From assembly GCA_036488085.1 (NCBI GenBank), contig DASXHZ010000065.1, forward strand, positions 124,001 to 188,000: 64,000 nucleotides of DNA. Direction: 5' to 3'. Both the position numbers and the translations under genes were made by a program. Within the stretch, counting starts at the first letter, position 1; each line of letters starts with the position of its first letter. Positions 61,072 to 64,000 of this stretch are shown here, one piece after another. Source of the stretch: DASXHZ01 sp036488085 (GTDB taxonomy: Bacteria > Acidobacteriota > Thermoanaerobaculia > Gp7-AA8). Below the pieces are notes generated by a model. It searched no databases and had not been told where the DNA came from. It saw nothing but the letters and a program-made list of their open reading frames with translations.

Positions 61072-63162
61072 CTATTTCGGTTGTGTGACGAAGAGCAGCG
61101 ACGGCGTGATCTTGCCGAGGAAGCGATACGTCGTCGCATCGGCGCGCTTAGTGTTGGTCTTCAGGTCGAACTCGATCAGGTACTCGACGTGGTACGCCTG
61201 CCCCGGCTTGACCTCCGCGACACCTTTGGCTTCGCCATGGACGCGCATCGATTTGCGCTCCTTCGTATCGTTGTACGAGCCGTCGAGATAAATACCGTTC
61301 TTCGCCCGCTCGTCGATGTTGTCCAGCCCCTCCTTCGTGTCCAGGAAGATCGCGACGATCGCCTTCAGGCTGCCGTTCTCGTAAGGACTGTTCTCGACGT
61401 CGTAATCGAGGATTCCTCTCTCGACGGTGTCCACTCCGCGGCAGAGCTTCTCGCACGCTTCGTGCTGGTGCATCCGGAGCGCGACGCTGCCGCCTTCCGG
61501 GAAGTAGATGCTCTTCCGGTTGTAGGCGTAGATGCGGTTGAAGACCTTCGCCTCCTGCGTCGGTTGGAGAGTTTTTCCGAACGTCTGTTGGACGCTCGCC
61601 ATGTTGAGGAGGCCGATCCAGGCGCTCTCGTGATGGGCGCCTGAGATGGTCCAATCGAAACGGGTGTCCTTCTTCGAGGCAATGCCGGAGTCCTTCGTTT
61701 CAGGAGAGGCAGGCAGCACCCAATCCTGTCCGCTCGCCAGCGCGTACGTGCCGCCGGCGCGGTGGACGGCATAGAAGAATCCGACCGGAAACGTCTCTCC
61801 ATCCTTCGTCACCATCGCGGTGTCGCCCCTGGAGGTCCACGGCAATGGCTGATTGTTCGTCAGGCTGTCGACGAAGCACGGCTGCCCGCCCCGAGACGTC
61901 GCCACCTTGTACTGATAGACCTTCCACGACGAGGCGAAGTGGACTTCGTCGTACGTCTTGTTCTTCGCCCGCGACGTCCACCAGTCAACTTGAGATCCCT
62001 GCTGCGTATCGACGGGCACGTTGTACGTGAAGATCGGCATGACGTGAGATTTGCCGGCGCAGTCGACGCGGATCGATCCGTCCCACGGGTCGTTCGCCGT
62101 CGTGACGACCTCACCCCATCCCTCCTTGCCGTCGCCGAGGATGGTCGATTCGAGGTAGTTGAGGCGCATCAGCACCGGTTCGAGGTCGCTCCTGCGGGCC
62201 TTGAAGATGTTTGGATCGTCGAGATCCGGGCGGGAGTAGGCGAGGACGATCCAGTTCGCGGCGGTCGCGAAGGTTTTCATCTGGTCGCGCGTGTAGCGCT
62301 CGTACTCCTGCTCGAACGCTTTCGACGTCATCGGCAGGGCGGCGCAGCGCTCGTCCTTCCGGATCTCGCATTCGCTCTGGACGATTTCCGCGGCCCAGAG
62401 ATAGAGGATGTAGCCCTTCTGCTGTTCGGCGCGGTAGTACGCGAAGCGTTTCTCGGCGAAGTCGTACGTATCGAGGGGCTGGATGATCGGAGCCCCGAGC
62501 GTGTACTTCGTTCGGAACTCCTTGAACGGGACGCGGAGCAGCGGCTCGGCGCGGTTGACGCCGTGCGCCAGCAGCGTGTTCAGTTGTCCGAGCTTGATGT
62601 GAAGACTCTCGTGCATGATGTCGCGCGCGAGGTTCTCCATGTCGACCTTGTTGAAGTTCAGATTGTGCTTTTGAGGGTTCTTCGTTGGGGTCTCGAACTC
62701 GTTCTCCATCCGCAGCCAGAACGTGTCGATGGTAGTGAGGATCGCCGTCACCTGGATGGCGCTCGGCAGGTTGGTGAACTGCTCGTCCATCGCCTTGTGC
62801 TGCGATTCGATCCTGCGGAGGATCTCCTTCTGGCTGCTCTGGATCGCGTCGAGCTTCCCCGAGATCTTGTCGAGCTTCTCGACGACCTGTTGTTTCCACT
62901 GCTCCTCGGTCTTACCCGACAGGCTGCCCAGCGCGCCGCAGAGCGCCTTCGATCCTTCGTCGTTCTGCTGCTCCGGCTTGCAGGAGATGTTGTAGATCCA
63001 GCCGGCGACGAACTTAACCGCGAACTCCCCGCCTTTGCTCCCGGCGGATGAAATCGCGGAGCCGACGAGCTTCTGACCGAATGTTTCATCCGCGGCGAAT
63101 GTCTGCGGACACAGCATGAGGGCAATCATGATCGCGACCGCGACCGGGCGAGCGTGTCTCAT
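61072..63162 (-). CDS. Unrecognised 696-aa secreted protein with N-terminal helical region
   Basis: The start at 63162 follows TAGGAGGAAAG. It has a signal peptide (AVAIMIALMLCPQTFA). Residues about 80-145 form a coiled coil (EEQWKQQVVEKLDKISGKLD, then QSSQKEILRRIESQHK). A long helical part reaches about 330. The second half is mixed beta (FTYNVPVDTQQGSQVDWW, WTISGAHHESAWIGLLNMAS) and ends in a beta-rich region. No enzyme motif is seen. The helical N-terminus plus beta C-terminus could suit a surface or pore-type protein, but that is a guess. It follows the M20 gene by 37 bp. Confidence 0.75.
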   Translation of the reverse strand: MRHARPVAVAIMIALMLCPQTFAADETFGQKLVGSAISSAGSKGGEFAVKFVAGWIYNISCKPEQQNDEGSKALCGALGSLSGKTEEQWKQQVVEKLDKISGKLDAIQSSQKEILRRIESQHKAMDEQFTNLPSAIQVTAILTTIDTFWLRMENEFETPTKNPQKHNLNFNKVDMENLARDIMHESLHIKLGQLNTLLAHGVNRAEPLLRVPFKEFRTKYTLGAPIIQPLDTYDFAEKRFAYYRAEQQKGYILYLWAAEIVQSECEIRKDERCAALPMTSKAFEQEYERYTRDQMKTFATAANWIVLAYSRPDLDDPNIFKARRSDLEPVLMRLNYLESTILGDGKEGWGEVVTTANDPWDGSIRVDCAGKSHVMPIFTYNVPVDTQQGSQVDWWTSRAKNKTYDEVHFASSWKVYQYKVATSRGGQPCFVDSLTNNQPLPWTSRGDTAMVTKDGETFPVGFFYAVHRAGGTYALASGQDWVLPASPETKDSGIASKKDTRFDWTISGAHHESAWIGLLNMASVQQTFGKTLQPTQEAKVFNRIYAYNRKSIYFPEGGSVALRMHQHEACEKLCRGVDTVERGILDYDVENSPYENGSLKAIVAIFLDTKEGLDNIDERAKNGIYLDGSYNDTKERKSMRVHGEAKGVAEVKPGQAYHVEYLIEFDLKTNTKRADATTYRFLGKITPSLLFVTQPK

Positions 63163-63199
63163 CTTTCCTCCTACGTGGGGTCGACCGTGGGAGGAGAGT

Positions 63200-64000
63200 T
63201 TACTTCCCCAGCTCGTAAAGGTACTCGACGAACGACATCACCGCGCCGTCGTAGCCTTGAAGATTCGGCCGGGACGACTCGATGACGTAGTACTCGTCGG
63301 GTGCGTGCGCGCCGCTGCCGTGGCCGAGGCCGAAGTGGCCGGCGGCAAGGCTGAGCGGCGGGTTGGTGAAGACGTAGCCGGGATACGAGCCGGCATTGCG
63401 CGGCCACATCACCGGATCGATTCCAGCGCGGCGCAGCACCGACACTTGCGCCTGGATGAGCGGTGCGTTCGCGGAGCTGGCCGTCGGGTCGTAGCCGCCG
63501 GTGACGTTGACCTCGATGTCGCCGAAGCCGTGCCTCGCGAGGTGCGCCTTGAGCGCGGCGACCGCGTCGTCCTTCTTCATGTCGGGGACGAGGCGCATGT
63601 CGATCTTCGCGACGGCGCGGTGGGCGAGGATGGTCTTGCCGCCAGGACCGGTGTAGCCGCCGACGAGGCCTTCGATGTTGACGGTCGGCTGCGATTCGAG
63701 TCGCTCGTTCGCTTCCTCCCACGGCAGCTCGTCGATCCAGTGGGGCACGCCGAGCGACTTCTTCGACTGCTCTTCGCTCCGCCGCTTCGAAGCCTCGGCG
63801 ATCATTGCCTTCTCTTCCGCCGAGATCGGACGTGGCTGCGGATAGTTGTCGATCGTGATGGTGTTGCCGTCCGCCGACACGAGCGTGTCGAGCGCCTTGA
63901 CGAGGTGCCACGCCGGGCTGTCGACCATCGCCTTGAGCGATGAGTGAATGTCCTTCGCGGGACCGCGCCCCCATTTCTCGCCGCTGGCCACGAGCTCCAG
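63200..64000 (-). CDS. M20-family metallopeptidase, 5' part outside window
   Basis: The frame is open through the right edge, so the N-terminus with the first zinc ligands is missing. What remains is 266 codons. The dimerisation domain is present (TILAHRAVAKIDMRLVPDMKKDD in part, VAALKAHLARHGFGDIEVNV), as is the C-terminal catalytic part (GLGHGSGAHAPDEYYVIES with the last metal-binding His). It fits M20 carboxypeptidases or dipeptidases. It may be co-transcribed with the 696-aa gene. Confidence 0.9.
   Translation of the reverse strand: MELVASGEKWGRGPAKDIHSSLKAMVDSPAWHLVKALDTLVSADGNTITIDNYPQPRPISAEEKAMIAEASKRRSEEQSKKSLGVPHWIDELPWEEANERLESQPTVNIEGLVGGYTGPGGKTILAHRAVAKIDMRLVPDMKKDDAVAALKAHLARHGFGDIEVNVTGGYDPTASSANAPLIQAQVSVLRRAGIDPVMWPRNAGSYPGYVFTNPPLSLAAGHFGLGHGSGAHAPDEYYVIESSRPNLQGYDGAVMSFVEYLYELGK

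Noticed and set aside
1..64000. tRNA, rRNA, riboswitch or prophage genes
   Set aside because: No cloverleaf, rRNA segment, conserved riboswitch core or phage structural gene was recognised on either strand by reading; a covariance-model search would be needed to exclude small RNAs.

Overview
The window is GC-rich, gene-dense bacterial DNA. The gene content points to a soil-type Acidobacteriota or a close relative. Signs of this are a Ser/Thr kinase fused to a TolB-like propeller, S9, M13 and M20 peptidases, a VPS10/BNR-repeat protein, a DUF5916 outer-membrane protein, a DUF2911 protein, and bacterial caspase and CHAT proteases. The phylum is inferred from gene content only: no rRNA, tRNA or ribosomal protein gene is present. 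A ferritin-like gene runs off the left edge and an M20 peptidase gene runs off the right edge.

Region 1 (1-2952, minus) is an oxidoreductase operon: a 159-aa accessory protein, a GMC flavoprotein and a ferritin-like protein. Region 2 (about 3-24 kb) is an accessory island. It holds a six-gene plus-strand operon (3562-11818: FecR-like protein, CHASE2 sensor, WD40-caspase, second caspase, secreted 438-aa protein, DUF4384 protein). Two copies of a 60-bp direct repeat bracket this operon. Next come decayed gene pieces (S9 peptidase tail, ilvE, kinase propeller), a TPR-CHAT protease divergent from a small secreted protein, a 21-bp minisatellite, and a minus-strand immunity-like group: a SIR2-domain protein whose gene overlaps an isochorismatase-fold hydrolase gene, a HEPN/AbiU2-like gene with one frameshift, and a VapB-like relic. 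A 55-residue module is shared by the secreted protein of the caspase operon and the small protein divergent from the CHAT protease.

Region 3 (24-38 kb) holds an S9 peptidase, a mosaic of gene scraps, an animal-type haem peroxidase, the kinase-propeller, a two-domain LamG protein, an amidohydrolase and a MEDS/PAS/GAF hybrid histidine kinase. Region 4 (37.7-41.6 kb, minus) is the most unexpected operon: homologues of the cyanobacterial hydrocarbon enzymes, aldehyde-deformylating oxygenase and acyl-ACP reductase, followed by a GntR/YtrA-type regulator and a two-gene ABC transporter, with a dyad operator candidate just upstream. Region 5 (41.8-64 kb) is mostly chromosomal-type content: an Lhr-type helicase, a DUF5916 protein, an M13 peptidase with a VPS10/BNR protein, a BrnT toxin relic, an SDR, a GNAT, a small membrane protein, a polysaccharide-lyase-like protein, a DUF2911-TPR protein, an unrecognised 696-aa secreted protein and an M20 peptidase.

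Several fragments are diverged (roughly 90%) copies of intact genes elsewhere in the window. One 100-bp scrap is nearly identical to part of the ABC ATPase gene. Together they indicate repeated local duplication and decay around the accessory island.
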